A stretch of 47,554 nucleotides of DNA. Source: F23-B02 sp045642545. GTDB taxonomy: Bacteria; Bacillota; Clostridia; Oscillospirales; Oscillospiraceae. Position 1 is the stretch's first letter. Each line of letters opens with the position of its first letter. Location of the stretch: NCBI GenBank assembly GCA_045642545.1, contig JAZUJB010000049.1:1-47554 (forward strand). The letters are read 5' to 3'. Position numbers and translations under genes: made by a program. Positions 9,359-17,701 of the stretch are shown here, piece after piece. The notes beneath the pieces were generated by a model. That model saw nothing but the letters and a program-made list of their open reading frames with translations, was not told the DNA's origin and did no database searches.

Positions 9359-11647
9359 ATGAAGAGCGTCAGAAAGCTGGCAGCCCTCTCAATCGGATAT
9401 TCGCTGGCGGTGTTTATGGCGCATTACCTTCTGCCGCTTGATGACTTGCTGACGGCAGCGGCAGCCTCGGCGGTAATTGCGGCAGCGAGTCTGCTTTTTA
9501 AGGGAAACAAGCGCCTTGTTATCGTGCTTGTAGCTCTGTCGGCGGCATTGGGCTTTGCCGGCTATAGGCAGCATTATATCAACACCGTTGCTGTGTGCGA
9601 GCAATACGCGGACAAGACTGTGCTTGTTAGCGCGCAGGTGCTTGATTATCCCGATAAGCTTGAGTACGGAAACCGCGTGTATGTGAAGCTGTGCGGCGAA
9701 AACACCCCGCAGTTCAAGGCTGCGTTGTATGATTACGATAACTGCATAGCCGATGTAAAGCCCGGCGATATGCTGAGGGCGGAGGTGAAATTCCGCACGG
9801 CAGTCGAGAGATACGGCGAGGAGAGCGACAGCAACATTTCAGACGGAGTGTATATGGTTGCAAACCTCGGTGGCAGTGTTGAGTGCACTCACAGCGGCAA
9901 AAGCCTGAGATTTTTGCCGCAGGAGCTGGGAAAGCTCCTGCGCGATGAGATACGCAGCGTTTTCCCCGATGACAGTGCTCCGTTTATGCTTGCGCTGCTT
10001 ACCGGCGACAAGAGCGATTACTATAAAGACGATGCGCTTTATACGGCAATGAGCATCTCGGGCTTGTCCCATGTTGTTGCCGTTTCGGGTATGCATGTGT
10101 CCTTTTTAGTTGCATTTTTGCAGCTTGTTATGGGCAAAAACAGACGAAGCTCGATAGCCTGCCTTGTGCTTATATGGCTGTTTGTTGTAATGTCTGGCTC
10201 ATCACCGTCGGCAGTCAGAGCGGGACTTATGCTGTCCGTGTGCCTTATGGCACCCGTTTTCAACAGAGAAAACGACAGACTTACAACGCTGAGCTTTGCG
10301 CTTGCTCTGATTCTTGCGGTAAATCCGTTTTCTGCAGGCAGTGTTTCGCTGCAGCTTTCGTTCGCGGCAATTGCGGGCATATATATGTTTACCTCGCGGA
10401 TATTTGACTATCTTTCTGAGCACACACCCGACTTCGGTAAGCTACCGAGACTGAAGGACTATGTAATCGGCACACTTTCAAGCTCACTTGCCGTAACCGC
10501 TTTCTCCGTGCCCATGATGGCACTGCACTTCGGATATATATCCCTGCTTGCGCCGATTGCAAATATCCTCTGCCTGTGGGCGGTGTCGCTGCTGTTTGTG
10601 GGCGGCTATGCAATATGCCTGCTCGGCTTTGTCCTGAATTTTGCAGCGGTATTTTTAGCGGAAGCGCTGTCGTATCTTGTGCGATACATTGCATTCGTGG
10701 TAAAATGTATTGCAAAGCTTCCGCTTGCGGCAGTATATACCGAAAACACCTATGCGGTAATATGGATTGCATTGACATACCTTGTGTTTTTCCTAAGCCG
10801 CATCGGCAGGAAAAAATCAAAAAAGCTCAGTCCCTTAATCCCGACGGCAATCAGCCTTGCCGCTCTTACTGCGGTATTTGTGCTGACAAGAACTGCAATG
10901 CTGAATGATGGCGGCACGATAGGCGTTATGGATGTCGGCAGCGGACAGTGCATCGCCTTGACCGAGGAAGAGCACACGATTGTAATCGACTGCGGCAGCA
11001 AGGGCACTAATGTCAATGCGGGAAGCGAGGTGTCGGGCTACCTGCATGCCCTCGGAAGAACTGAGATTGACTATCTTGTCCTTACGCATCTGCACACTGA
11101 CCACGCAAAAGGCGCGGTAAGGCTTATTAATTCAATGCAGGTCGATACCTTGATACTGCCCGAAAACGCGGCGGATAATGCAGAAAGCGGCATGCTCGAG
11201 AGCATATTGAATGCCGCTGAGCAAAACGGCGTCGAGGTAGCGTACATAACCGAAAATACGGAGCTTGAGGCAGGCGATATGCGCCTTAGCGTCTATGCGG
11301 CATTCGACCGCGGAGATAAGAATGAGCGCGGACTTATGCTGATGGCAAGAGTCGGGGATAAGGATATGCTCGTTACGGGCGATGTCGCCGAAAGCACCGA
11401 GCGTAAGCTTGTAAGGCAGCAGGACCTTAGCGAAACAGATATTCTGATTGTTGGCCATCACGGCTCAAAGTACTCAACGAGCAAGGAGCTTCTTGAGGAA
11501 ACCGAGCCCGAGCTTGCAATAATCTCCGTCGGCTATAATTCCTACGGACATCCTACACCCGAGGTGCTCGAAAAGCTCGAGTACTACGGTGTTACAATAT
11601 ACAGAACCGATTTATCGGGAAGAATACAGATTTCAACCGGTGATTAA
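9359..11647 (+). CDS. comEC: ComEC/Rec2 DNA-uptake channel protein
   Basis: The 762-residue protein has two N-terminal helices, an OB-fold (DUF4131-like) region at about 75-180, the multi-helix Competence domain at about 200-490 with the conserved GLSHVVAVSGMHVSFLV, and a C-terminal metallo-beta-lactamase-like domain from about 520 (HLHTDHAKG near 578, VGHHGSKYS). ComEC forms the inner-membrane channel that passes single-stranded DNA during transformation; the nuclease-like domain may degrade the non-transforming strand. CGGAGA lies 9 bases before the ATG. It abuts holA with no gap. No other competence gene is visible here. Confidence 0.95.
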   Translation: MKSVRKLAALSIGYSLAVFMAHYLLPLDDLLTAAAASAVIAAASLLFKGNKRLVIVLVALSAALGFAGYRQHYINTVAVCEQYADKTVLVSAQVLDYPDKLEYGNRVYVKLCGENTPQFKAALYDYDNCIADVKPGDMLRAEVKFRTAVERYGEESDSNISDGVYMVANLGGSVECTHSGKSLRFLPQELGKLLRDEIRSVFPDDSAPFMLALLTGDKSDYYKDDALYTAMSISGLSHVVAVSGMHVSFLVAFLQLVMGKNRRSSIACLVLIWLFVVMSGSSPSAVRAGLMLSVCLMAPVFNRENDRLTTLSFALALILAVNPFSAGSVSLQLSFAAIAGIYMFTSRIFDYLSEHTPDFGKLPRLKDYVIGTLSSSLAVTAFSVPMMALHFGYISLLAPIANILCLWAVSLLFVGGYAICLLGFVLNFAAVFLAEALSYLVRYIAFVVKCIAKLPLAAVYTENTYAVIWIALTYLVFFLSRIGRKKSKKLSPLIPTAISLAALTAVFVLTRTAMLNDGGTIGVMDVGSGQCIALTEEEHTIVIDCGSKGTNVNAGSEVSGYLHALGRTEIDYLVLTHLHTDHAKGAVRLINSMQVDTLILPENAADNAESGMLESILNAAEQNGVEVAYITENTELEAGDMRLSVYAAFDRGDKNERGLMLMARVGDKDMLVTGDVAESTERKLVRQQDLSETDILIVGHHGSKYSTSKELLEETEPELAIISVGYNSYGHPTPEVLEKLEYYGVTIYRTDLSGRIQISTGD

Positions 11648-12694
11648 ATGGCTAAAAAATCAAAAAACGAAGAAAAATTCAATTATGCCGAGTCTGTCCG
11701 AAAGCTGAGGCAGGAGGGACCCAAGAATCTCTATCTCATATGGGGACCCGAGGACTATCTGTCCGAGCAGTTTTATCAGGAGATAAAGAAGCAGTGCCTC
11801 ACAAATGAAGCAGATGACTTCAGCTACCGCAAGCTGAATGAGCGCGATTTCAGCGTGCAGGCGCTTACGGAAGCGATTGACTCCGTGCCGTTTCTGTCGG
11901 AGAGAAGCTTAGTCGAGGTACGCGGGCTTGACCTTAATAAGCTGCCTGAGTCCGAGGCTGTCATAAAGGCAATAAGCGACATACCCGAATACTGCACGGT
12001 TGTGTTTATCTGCGACTCAACCTTTGAGCCTGATAAAAGACTCAAGTTCTACAAGAGTTTTTTCAAGACGGGCGTCGAAATCCATACAACCGCTCAGACG
12101 GGCGAGGCGCTTATCAAGTGGATTGTCAAGCGCTTCTCTGCGCAGGATAAGCGCATAGAGCTCAATGCTGCGCAGCGTCTTATTACCGTCAGCGGCGACC
12201 TTATGAACAGACTCATTCCCGAAATTAACAAGATTGCGGCTTACACAAAGAGTGACAGAGTAACAATCGAGGATGTAAACGCAGTTGCACACCATATCCC
12301 CGAGGCAGTCGTGTTTGATATGACGGAGTGTATGGCGCGCGGTGAGTACAACTCCGCGATGGCTCTTTTAGGCGAGCTTCTTGCCGATAAAAACAACGAG
12401 CCGATGATGATTCTTGCAATAATAGGCTCACAAATGCGTCAGCTGTATGTCTGCAGAGTTGCGATTGACGGCAATCTCGGCAAGGACTATGTGATGAAAA
12501 CCTGCAGCATCAAGTACGAATTTGTTGCGTCAAAGCTCATAAACTCGGCAAGAAGATTTACTACTGCCCAGCTTCGCCGCGCGGTAGAGCTATGCGCTGA
12601 GACAGATTACGCAATGAAAAGCAGCAAAACCGAGCCCGTTGAGCTTTTGAAGGAGTGCGTGATGCGCATTGCCGCAGGTGAGTCTGATGAATAG
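11648..12694 (+). CDS. holA: DNA polymerase III, delta subunit
   Basis: The clamp-loader delta subunit opens the beta clamp at the replication fork. The 348-residue protein shows the N-terminal LYLIWGPEDYLSEQFYQEIKK, then FLSERSLVEVRG, the helical GDLMNRLIPEINKIAAYT and the C-terminal collar segment MMILAIIGSQMRQLYVCR, a typical HolA order and length. The ATG directly follows the comEC stop, and the 3' end overlaps rnmV by 8 bases, so the three genes are translationally linked. Confidence 0.93.
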   Translation: MAKKSKNEEKFNYAESVRKLRQEGPKNLYLIWGPEDYLSEQFYQEIKKQCLTNEADDFSYRKLNERDFSVQALTEAIDSVPFLSERSLVEVRGLDLNKLPESEAVIKAISDIPEYCTVVFICDSTFEPDKRLKFYKSFFKTGVEIHTTAQTGEALIKWIVKRFSAQDKRIELNAAQRLITVSGDLMNRLIPEINKIAAYTKSDRVTIEDVNAVAHHIPEAVVFDMTECMARGEYNSAMALLGELLADKNNEPMMILAIIGSQMRQLYVCRVAIDGNLGKDYVMKTCSIKYEFVASKLINSARRFTTAQLRRAVELCAETDYAMKSSKTEPVELLKECVMRIAAGESDE

Positions 12695-13268
12695 AATTTC
12701 CGAGGTAATAGTAGTCGAGGGCAGATACGATAAAAATACGCTCTCGCAGGTCGTCGATGCGGTAATTATCGAAACCTCCGGCTTCGGAGTGTTCAACGAC
12801 AAGGAAAAGCAGCGCCTTCTGCGTACGCTTGCGGAAAAACGAGGAATGATTGTGTTTACCGACTCTGACGGCGCAGGCTTCGTGATACGCAACTTCATCA
12901 AGGGCTGCGTTGACCCTAAGTACTTAAAGCACGCCTATATTCCCGATGTTTACGGCAAGGAAAGACGCAAGGCAAAGCACTCAAAGGAGGGTAAGCTCGG
13001 CGTTGAGGGGATGAAACCCGAGGTGCTCTTGGACGCGCTCATTCGAGCGGGAGCAACCGTTGACGGCGAAGCTGCCGATAAAAAGCCTGAAATCAGCAAG
13101 GCGGATATGTACGCAATGGGGCTTTCGGGCAGGGCGGACAGCGCTAAAAAGCGCGCAGAGCTATTAAAGCAGCTGCAGCTGCCCGAGCGTATGACTGCCG
13201 ACGGGCTTTTGCAGGTGCTCAATGCGCTCATGACCCGTGAGGAATTTATGGAATTACAAATAAAATAA
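12687..13268 (+). CDS. rnmV: Ribonuclease M5, 5S rRNA maturation
   Basis: RNase M5 trims precursor 5S rRNA. The 193-residue protein has a Toprim domain (EVIVVEGRYD with the catalytic Glu, MIVFTDSDGAG with the DxD pair) and the C-terminal DUF4093 region (PDVYGKERRKAKHSKEGKLGVEGM). The ATG at 12687 overlaps the holA stop and has AGGTGA 5 bases upstream; a TTG at 12669 is in frame but lacks a site. In Bacillus rnmV sits by ksgA, so pairing with comEC-holA is a local arrangement. Confidence 0.92.
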   Translation: MNRISEVIVVEGRYDKNTLSQVVDAVIIETSGFGVFNDKEKQRLLRTLAEKRGMIVFTDSDGAGFVIRNFIKGCVDPKYLKHAYIPDVYGKERRKAKHSKEGKLGVEGMKPEVLLDALIRAGATVDGEAADKKPEISKADMYAMGLSGRADSAKKRAELLKQLQLPERMTADGLLQVLNALMTREEFMELQIK

Positions 13269-13270
13269 AG

Positions 13271-13315
13271 TAGAAATATCTGATATATTGTGATATAATA
13301 TATCAGATATTTCTA
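13271..13315 (+). promoter_or_regulatory. 18-bp palindrome enclosing the nrdR -10 element
   Basis: TAGAAATATCTGATATAT (13271-13288) and its exact reverse complement (13298-13315) flank a 9-base centre. The centre and right arm contain TGATATAAT (13291-13299), a perfect extended -10 element; no good -35 box is present. A regulator bound here would block RNA polymerase directly. The T tract is about 10 bases further on, so it does not look like a standard terminator for rnmV. Confidence 0.65.
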
Positions 13316-13360
13316 TATACTGATTTTTTGACAAAATTTGAGCATTTGGAGGATAAATCT

Positions 13361-13816
13361 ATGAAATGCCCGTTTTGCGGTTTCCTTGAAAGCAAGGTAA
13401 TCGACTCTCGCCCCGCAGAGGAAGGCTCGACCATCCGCCGCCGCAGAGAGTGCCTTGCATGTCAGAAGCGTTTTACTACATACGAAATCATTGAGCATCT
13501 GCCTTTAGTTGTTGTCAAGCGCGACGGTTCCCGTCAGTCCTTCGACCGCGTAAAGCTCATCAACGGTATGGTTCGTGCGTGCGAAAAGCGCCCCGTATCT
13601 CTTGCACAGCTTGAGAAGATTGCCGATGAGATTGAGCAGGAGCTCCAGAGCGCACTTGAGCGCGAAATAAGCACCGTCGATATCGGCGAGATGGTGATGA
13701 GAAGACTCAAGGATGTTGACGAGGTTGCATATGTCCGCTTTGCATCTGTTTACCGCAGCTTCAAGGACATTAACACCTTTATGGACGAGCTCACAAAGCT
13801 TCTTAGCGACAAATAA
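13361..13816 (+). CDS. nrdR: Transcriptional repressor NrdR
   Basis: NrdR represses ribonucleotide reductase genes in response to ATP/dATP. The 151-residue protein has the N-terminal zinc ribbon (MKCPFCGF ... RRRRECLACQKRFTTYE) and an ATP-cone domain (VVKRDGSRQSFDRVKLINGM onward). The ATG at 13361 is right because the zinc ribbon starts there and GGAGGA lies 7 bases upstream. It ends exactly where the opposing DUF4363 gene ends, with no terminator between them. Confidence 0.97.
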   Translation: MKCPFCGFLESKVIDSRPAEEGSTIRRRRECLACQKRFTTYEIIEHLPLVVVKRDGSRQSFDRVKLINGMVRACEKRPVSLAQLEKIADEIEQELQSALEREISTVDIGEMVMRRLKDVDEVAYVRFASVYRSFKDINTFMDELTKLLSDK

Positions 13817-14197
13817 TCAGAATATACTTCCGATACTGATTTGCTCAATGGTAATCAGCGACTCAAGGTGAGCGTCGAGCTTGTGGTAGCTTCCATCAAG
13901 GCTTTTAGCGTTTTCGTCGGAAATGTCTGACAGCATATCGAAAAAGGCATCTGTTGCTGAGTCAATCTCCGTATGCCTTATGAAGATATGCGTGTAGCCG
14001 TCAAGCTCCGCCCACTGCTCGGCAGCACCCTCAAGCAGTGATTTTGCGTTGTAGAAATCTCCCTCCTGAGCGCTGCTGTACGCCGCATCAACCTGCGTGC
14101 GAAGCTCGCCTATGAGCGTGTCCATAGCGTGAATGTTGTACAGCGAGCCTGCCAATAATGCGATTAGAAGAATGTATGCAGCAATCTCTCTTTTCAT
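13817..14197 (-). CDS. DUF4363 family membrane-anchored protein
   Basis: The 126-residue protein has one N-terminal membrane helix or uncleaved signal (AAYILLIALLAGSLYNI, residues 5-22) followed by a small helical extracytoplasmic domain (LIGELRTQVDAAYSSAQEGD ...). It matches the DUF4363 pattern and, as often in clostridia, follows a DUF421 gene, overlapping it by 4 bases. No biochemical role is established; the pair may act together at the membrane, perhaps connected with spore or envelope physiology, which is inference. Confidence 0.8.
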   Translation of the reverse strand: MKREIAAYILLIALLAGSLYNIHAMDTLIGELRTQVDAAYSSAQEGDFYNAKSLLEGAAEQWAELDGYTHIFIRHTEIDSATDAFFDMLSDISDENAKSLDGSYHKLDAHLESLITIEQISIGSIF

Positions 14198-14874
14198 TTT
14201 GCGTGCTCCTTTCGCTGACAGAAGGTTTTGCCGCTTTCGGTAAGCGTAAGCAGGTAAACATCCTCCGAGGATGACGCACCCTGCCGCTTTAGCTCCTTGT
14301 CAAGCCAGCGCCTGTCGCGGCCTAATAGCCTTAGATTGTTGTCAAGAACTCTGCCCTCGTTAATTATGATGTGGGCGTAGCCCTCGCTTTGGGCGGGGAT
14401 TCCGAGCTGCGAGGGAGTAACCGGCTGGTCTGATGGCTGAAGTATGACATTAAGCTGACCGTTTGTTTCAAGCACGGCGTATTCAATCGTTGTCGTGTCG
14501 CTAAGCCCCTGACTGCGAAGCTCCTGCATAAGCTCATCGAGCGTGAAGCGGTTTTTGTGCATTTTCTCGCGGTCAATTTTGCCGTTTTCTATGATGATTT
14601 CGGGCTTTCCGAAGATAAACCTGCGCACCTTCATGCTGCGCATGGAAAGTCCTGCAATAATTAGCTCAAGGCTGAACAGCGTCAGAATGGGAATAAGACC
14701 GTTTAGCAGAGGAGTACCAATGTCCTGCAGCGGAGTTGCGGCAAGGTCTGCAACAAGCGCCGCAACGATAAATTCCGACAGCTCCATTTCACCGAGCTGC
14801 CGCTTGCCCATAATCCGCATTGACACCAGTATCGTAAAATATAATATAAGTGTTCGAATAAAAATAATTGCCAA
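14194..14874 (-). CDS. DUF421 (YetF-like) membrane protein
   Basis: The 226-residue protein has three N-terminal helices (about 3-22, 31-50, 58-80) with the family motif MRIMGKRQLGEMELSEFIVAAL between the first two, then a soluble domain (FGKPEIIIENGKID, MHKNRFTLDELMQELR, EYAVLETNGQLNVI). The start is a TTG at 14874-14872, strongly supported by GGAGG 8 bases upstream. Divergent from nagB and the first gene of a two-gene unit with DUF4363. Confidence 0.85.
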   Translation of the reverse strand: MAIIFIRTLILYFTILVSMRIMGKRQLGEMELSEFIVAALVADLAATPLQDIGTPLLNGLIPILTLFSLELIIAGLSMRSMKVRRFIFGKPEIIIENGKIDREKMHKNRFTLDELMQELRSQGLSDTTTIEYAVLETNGQLNVILQPSDQPVTPSQLGIPAQSEGYAHIIINEGRVLDNNLRLLGRDRRWLDKELKRQGASSSEDVYLLTLTESGKTFCQRKEHAK

Positions 14875-14877
14875 AAT

Positions 14878-14921
14878 ATTCGCCTCCAGCTATAGCTTTT
14901 CCACAGAAAAGGCGAATTATA
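14878..14921. promoter_or_regulatory. Divergent DUF421 / nagB control region
   Basis: The 63-base gap carries a minus-strand TATAAT (14921-14916) for the DUF421 gene and an 8-bp inverted repeat (ATTCGCCT at 14878-14885, AGGCGAAT at 14910-14917). The left arm overlaps the DUF421 ribosome binding site and the right arm overlaps the -10 box, so a bound protein or an RNA hairpin could control both genes. The nagB promoter itself is not obvious. Confidence 0.35.
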
Positions 14922-14937
14922 AAGGAAGCGTTAAAAA

Positions 14938-15627
14938 ATGAAGATTATTGTTGACAGCAAAGAGAATATTGCCGCTCGCGTATCGTCAATGATAAGCGGC
15001 TATGTCGCGGAAAAGCCCACGGCGGCAATCGCTTTCGTTGCAGGCGATACTCCGCGAGGCATTTATGCCGAGCTTGCAAAGACAAACGCAGACTTTTCCG
15101 AGTGCGAGGCATTCAATGTCTGCGAATATGCAGGTCTCAGCACCGATGATGAAAAGTCCTGCGCATATCAGCTTGAAAATGAGCTTTACTCAAAGCTCGG
15201 AATAACAAAAATCCACTTACCGAGCGAGTCTGAGCCCGAGGGCTACGATGAGGAGATTGAAGCCTGCGGAGGACTCGACCTTGCCATTCTCGGCATCGGG
15301 CTGAACGGTCATATAGGCTTTAACGAGCCTACAACGCTGTACGACTCATATACGCATATTGCACAGCTGACCGACAGCACCAAGAGAATGAAGGCTGCCC
15401 ACTTCGGCGGTGAGGAAAATGTCCCGTCTCACGCAGTTACAATGGGACTTAAGACAATATGCAATGCGAAAAATGTGATACTTGTTGCATTCGGCGCTGA
15501 AAAAGCGGACATTGTCCACAAGCTTGTTTACGGCAAAACCTCTACCTATGTACCTGCGGCAATGCTGCAGATGCATATGAATATGACCCTCTGCCTTGAC
15601 GAAGAGGCAGCAGCAAAGCTGAACTGA
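14938..15627 (+). CDS. nagB: Glucosamine-6-phosphate deaminase family protein, atypical active site
   Basis: NagB interconverts GlcN6P and Fru6P plus ammonia in the cytosol. The 229-residue protein has the family motif GIGLNGHIGFNEP (His125 and Glu130 match E. coli His143 and Glu148) and AVTMGLKTI. However, the segment that normally reads NxDEYxGL is NVCEYAGL: Cys62 replaces the general acid/base Asp72 of E. coli NagB. The other change, Asn123 for Asp141, is common in the family. A purine-rich AAAGGAAG precedes the ATG. It is followed after 12 bases by glmM and then an acyltransferase, an amino-sugar unit. The missing Asp leaves true deaminase activity open. Confidence 0.82.
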   Translation: MKIIVDSKENIAARVSSMISGYVAEKPTAAIAFVAGDTPRGIYAELAKTNADFSECEAFNVCEYAGLSTDDEKSCAYQLENELYSKLGITKIHLPSESEPEGYDEEIEACGGLDLAILGIGLNGHIGFNEPTTLYDSYTHIAQLTDSTKRMKAAHFGGEENVPSHAVTMGLKTICNAKNVILVAFGAEKADIVHKLVYGKTSTYVPAAMLQMHMNMTLCLDEEAAAKLN

Positions 15628-15639
15628 AGGAGAAAGAGT

Positions 15640-17004
15640 ATGGGTAAATATTTCGGAACTGACGGCTTCCGCGGTGAAGCAAATGTCGGTCTTACAGTTA
15701 TGCACGCATTTGAAATCGGCAGATACCTCGGCTGGTATTACGGCAAGGAGCACAAGGCAAGAATCGTAATCGGCAAGGATACACGCCGCTCAAGCTATAT
15801 GTTTGAGTCCGCACTGTGCGCAGGTCTGACTGCCTCGGGCGCAGATGCATATCTTCTGCATGTTACCACCACTCCCAGCGTTTCCTACATTGCAAGAGCC
15901 GACGATTTTGACTGCGGCATAATGATTTCCGCAAGCCACAACCCCTATTACGACAATGGCATTAAGCTCATTAACGGCCGCGGCGAAAAGATGGGCGACG
16001 ATATTCTTGACGGCATTGAGGAATACATAGACAAGGCAAATGCAGGTCAGCCTGACAGCCTGCCCTATGCAACCGATGACAAAATCGGCCGCACTGTTGA
16101 CTATTCAGCAGGCAGAAACCGTTATATCGGCTTCCTCATCTCTCTTGCTACCCGTTCCTATAAGGGCAAGAAAATTGGCCTTGACTGCGCAAACGGCAGC
16201 ACATGGATGATGGCAAAGAGCGTGTTTGATGCACTCGGCGCCGACACCTATGTAATCAATAATAACCCCGACGGACTCAATATCAATGTCGACTGCGGTT
16301 CTACTCATATTGACAAGATGCAGCAGTTTGTACTCGAAAAGGGCCTTGATGTAGGCTTTGCCTTTGACGGTGATGCTGACCGCTGCCTTGCGGTTGACGA
16401 AAAGGGCAATGTAATTACCGGTGACCACATTCTCTATGTCTGCGGCAAGTATATGCACGACTGCGGTATGCTCGGAAACAAGAAAATCGTTACCACCGTT
16501 ATGTCCAATATCGGCCTTTATAAGGCACTCGACCAGCTGGGCATCGGCTATGAAAAGACCGCTGTCGGCGATAAGTATGTTGCTGAAAATATGCGCGCAA
16601 ACGGCCATATCCTCGGCGGTGAGCAGTCCGGCCACATCATCTTCGGCCGTCTTGCAAACTCCGGCGACGGTATTCTGACCGCAATCAAGATTATGGAGGC
16701 AATGTGCGAGAGCAAGCAGCCTCTTTCCGTGCTTGCAGCACCCGTTGTGATGTATCCTCAGCTTCTGAAGAATGTTGTCGTTGACGACAAGGACGGCACT
16801 CTCAACTGCACCGAGGTCAAGTCAGCAGTTGCTGAGATTGAAGAGCAGCTCGGCACTGAGGGCAGAGTACTGCTTCGCAAGAGCGGCACCGAGCCTGTCC
16901 TGCGTGTAATGGTTGAGGCAACAAGCCACGAAAAGTGCGAGGAATGCGTTGACTATATCATCGGCGCAATGCGTGATTGCGGCAGACTGATTAAGGTGAA
17001 GTAA
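15640..17004 (+). CDS. glmM: Phosphoglucosamine mutase
   Basis: GlmM turns GlcN6P into GlcN1P for UDP-GlcNAc and peptidoglycan synthesis. The 454-residue protein begins GKYFGTDGFRGEAN, has the phosphoserine loop MISASHNPYYDNGIK (Ser99), the metal-binding AFDGDADRC, the sugar-binding GGEQSGH and the C-terminal phosphate-binding RKSGTEPVLRVMVE. This spacing fits GlmM rather than phosphoglucomutase. AAGGAGAAAGAGT precedes the ATG. It abuts the acyltransferase gene directly. Confidence 0.93.
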   Translation: MGKYFGTDGFRGEANVGLTVMHAFEIGRYLGWYYGKEHKARIVIGKDTRRSSYMFESALCAGLTASGADAYLLHVTTTPSVSYIARADDFDCGIMISASHNPYYDNGIKLINGRGEKMGDDILDGIEEYIDKANAGQPDSLPYATDDKIGRTVDYSAGRNRYIGFLISLATRSYKGKKIGLDCANGSTWMMAKSVFDALGADTYVINNNPDGLNINVDCGSTHIDKMQQFVLEKGLDVGFAFDGDADRCLAVDEKGNVITGDHILYVCGKYMHDCGMLGNKKIVTTVMSNIGLYKALDQLGIGYEKTAVGDKYVAENMRANGHILGGEQSGHIIFGRLANSGDGILTAIKIMEAMCESKQPLSVLAAPVVMYPQLLKNVVVDDKDGTLNCTEVKSAVAEIEEQLGTEGRVLLRKSGTEPVLRVMVEATSHEKCEECVDYIIGAMRDCGRLIKVK

Positions 17005-17664
17005 ATGCTAAAGATAAACGAACTTCTTGATTTGACAAAGACAATAGCGGCACCGCTTTTCGAGGGCAAGACTTATCCGTGGGAGGTGCTTGCCGATATT
17101 AGCGATTTTATCGTTAAGCTCGGCAGCGAGCTGCCCGAGGAAGAGTACGAAAAGCGCGGCGAAAATGTCTGGATTGCAAAGGATGCAAAGGTTTTCCCGT
17201 CAGCATATATCGGCGGTCCGTGCATCATTGACCACGGTGCCGAAATTCGCCACTGTGCATTTATCCGCGGCAGCGCAATTGTCGGTAAGAATGCAGTAGT
17301 CGGAAACTCAACCGAGCTTAAAAACTCCGTCCTGTTTGATAATGTCCAGACTCCGCATTATAACTATGTCGGCGACTCCGTGCTCGGCTATAAGGCACAT
17401 ATGGGCGCAGGCTCAATCACAAGCAATGTCAAAAGTGATAAGACCCTTGTCGTTATTAAAAGCGCAGAGGAGAGCATTGAAACCGGCCGCAAAAAGGTCG
17501 GCGCAATACTCGGCGATTTTGTCGAGATAGGCTGCAACAGCGTGCTCAATCCCGGCACCGTTCTCGGCCGCAATGCAAGCGTTTATCCCACAAGCTGTGT
17601 CCGCGGTGTTGTACCCGAAAACAGCATATACAAGGACAAGGACAATATAGTAAAGAGAACATAA
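17005..17664 (+). CDS. Left-handed beta-helix acyltransferase, GlmU C-terminal-like
   Basis: The 219-residue protein has a short helical N-terminus (1-50) and then hexapeptide repeats typical of a left-handed beta helix (VWIAKDAKVFPSAYIGGPCIIDHGAEIRHCAF...). Later segments NYVGDSVLG and GAGSITSN resemble the active-site stretch of the GlmU acetyltransferase domain (NYLGD...GAGTIT). No nucleotidyltransferase domain is present. Position after nagB and glmM suggests it acetylates GlcN1P or a related amino sugar; that is an inference. ATG is contiguous with the glmM stop. Confidence 0.83.
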   Translation: MLKINELLDLTKTIAAPLFEGKTYPWEVLADISDFIVKLGSELPEEEYEKRGENVWIAKDAKVFPSAYIGGPCIIDHGAEIRHCAFIRGSAIVGKNAVVGNSTELKNSVLFDNVQTPHYNYVGDSVLGYKAHMGAGSITSNVKSDKTLVVIKSAEESIETGRKKVGAILGDFVEIGCNSVLNPGTVLGRNASVYPTSCVRGVVPENSIYKDKDNIVKRT

Positions 17665-17667
17665 GAA

Positions 17668-17701
17668 AATGCCGTTGGTTTTTACCAACGGCATTGATTT
17701 T
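17668..17701. terminator. Bidirectional terminator
   Basis: An 11-bp perfect stem, AATGCCGTTGG with CCAACGGCATT, has a 6-base loop and T-rich tails on both sides. It serves the glmM operon on the plus strand and the hypothetical gene on the minus strand. Confidence 0.88.

Noticed and set aside
13327..13332. TTGACA just upstream of nrdR as a -35 box
   Set aside because: The matching -10 would fall on the ribosome binding site at the start codon, so it cannot drive normal nrdR expression.
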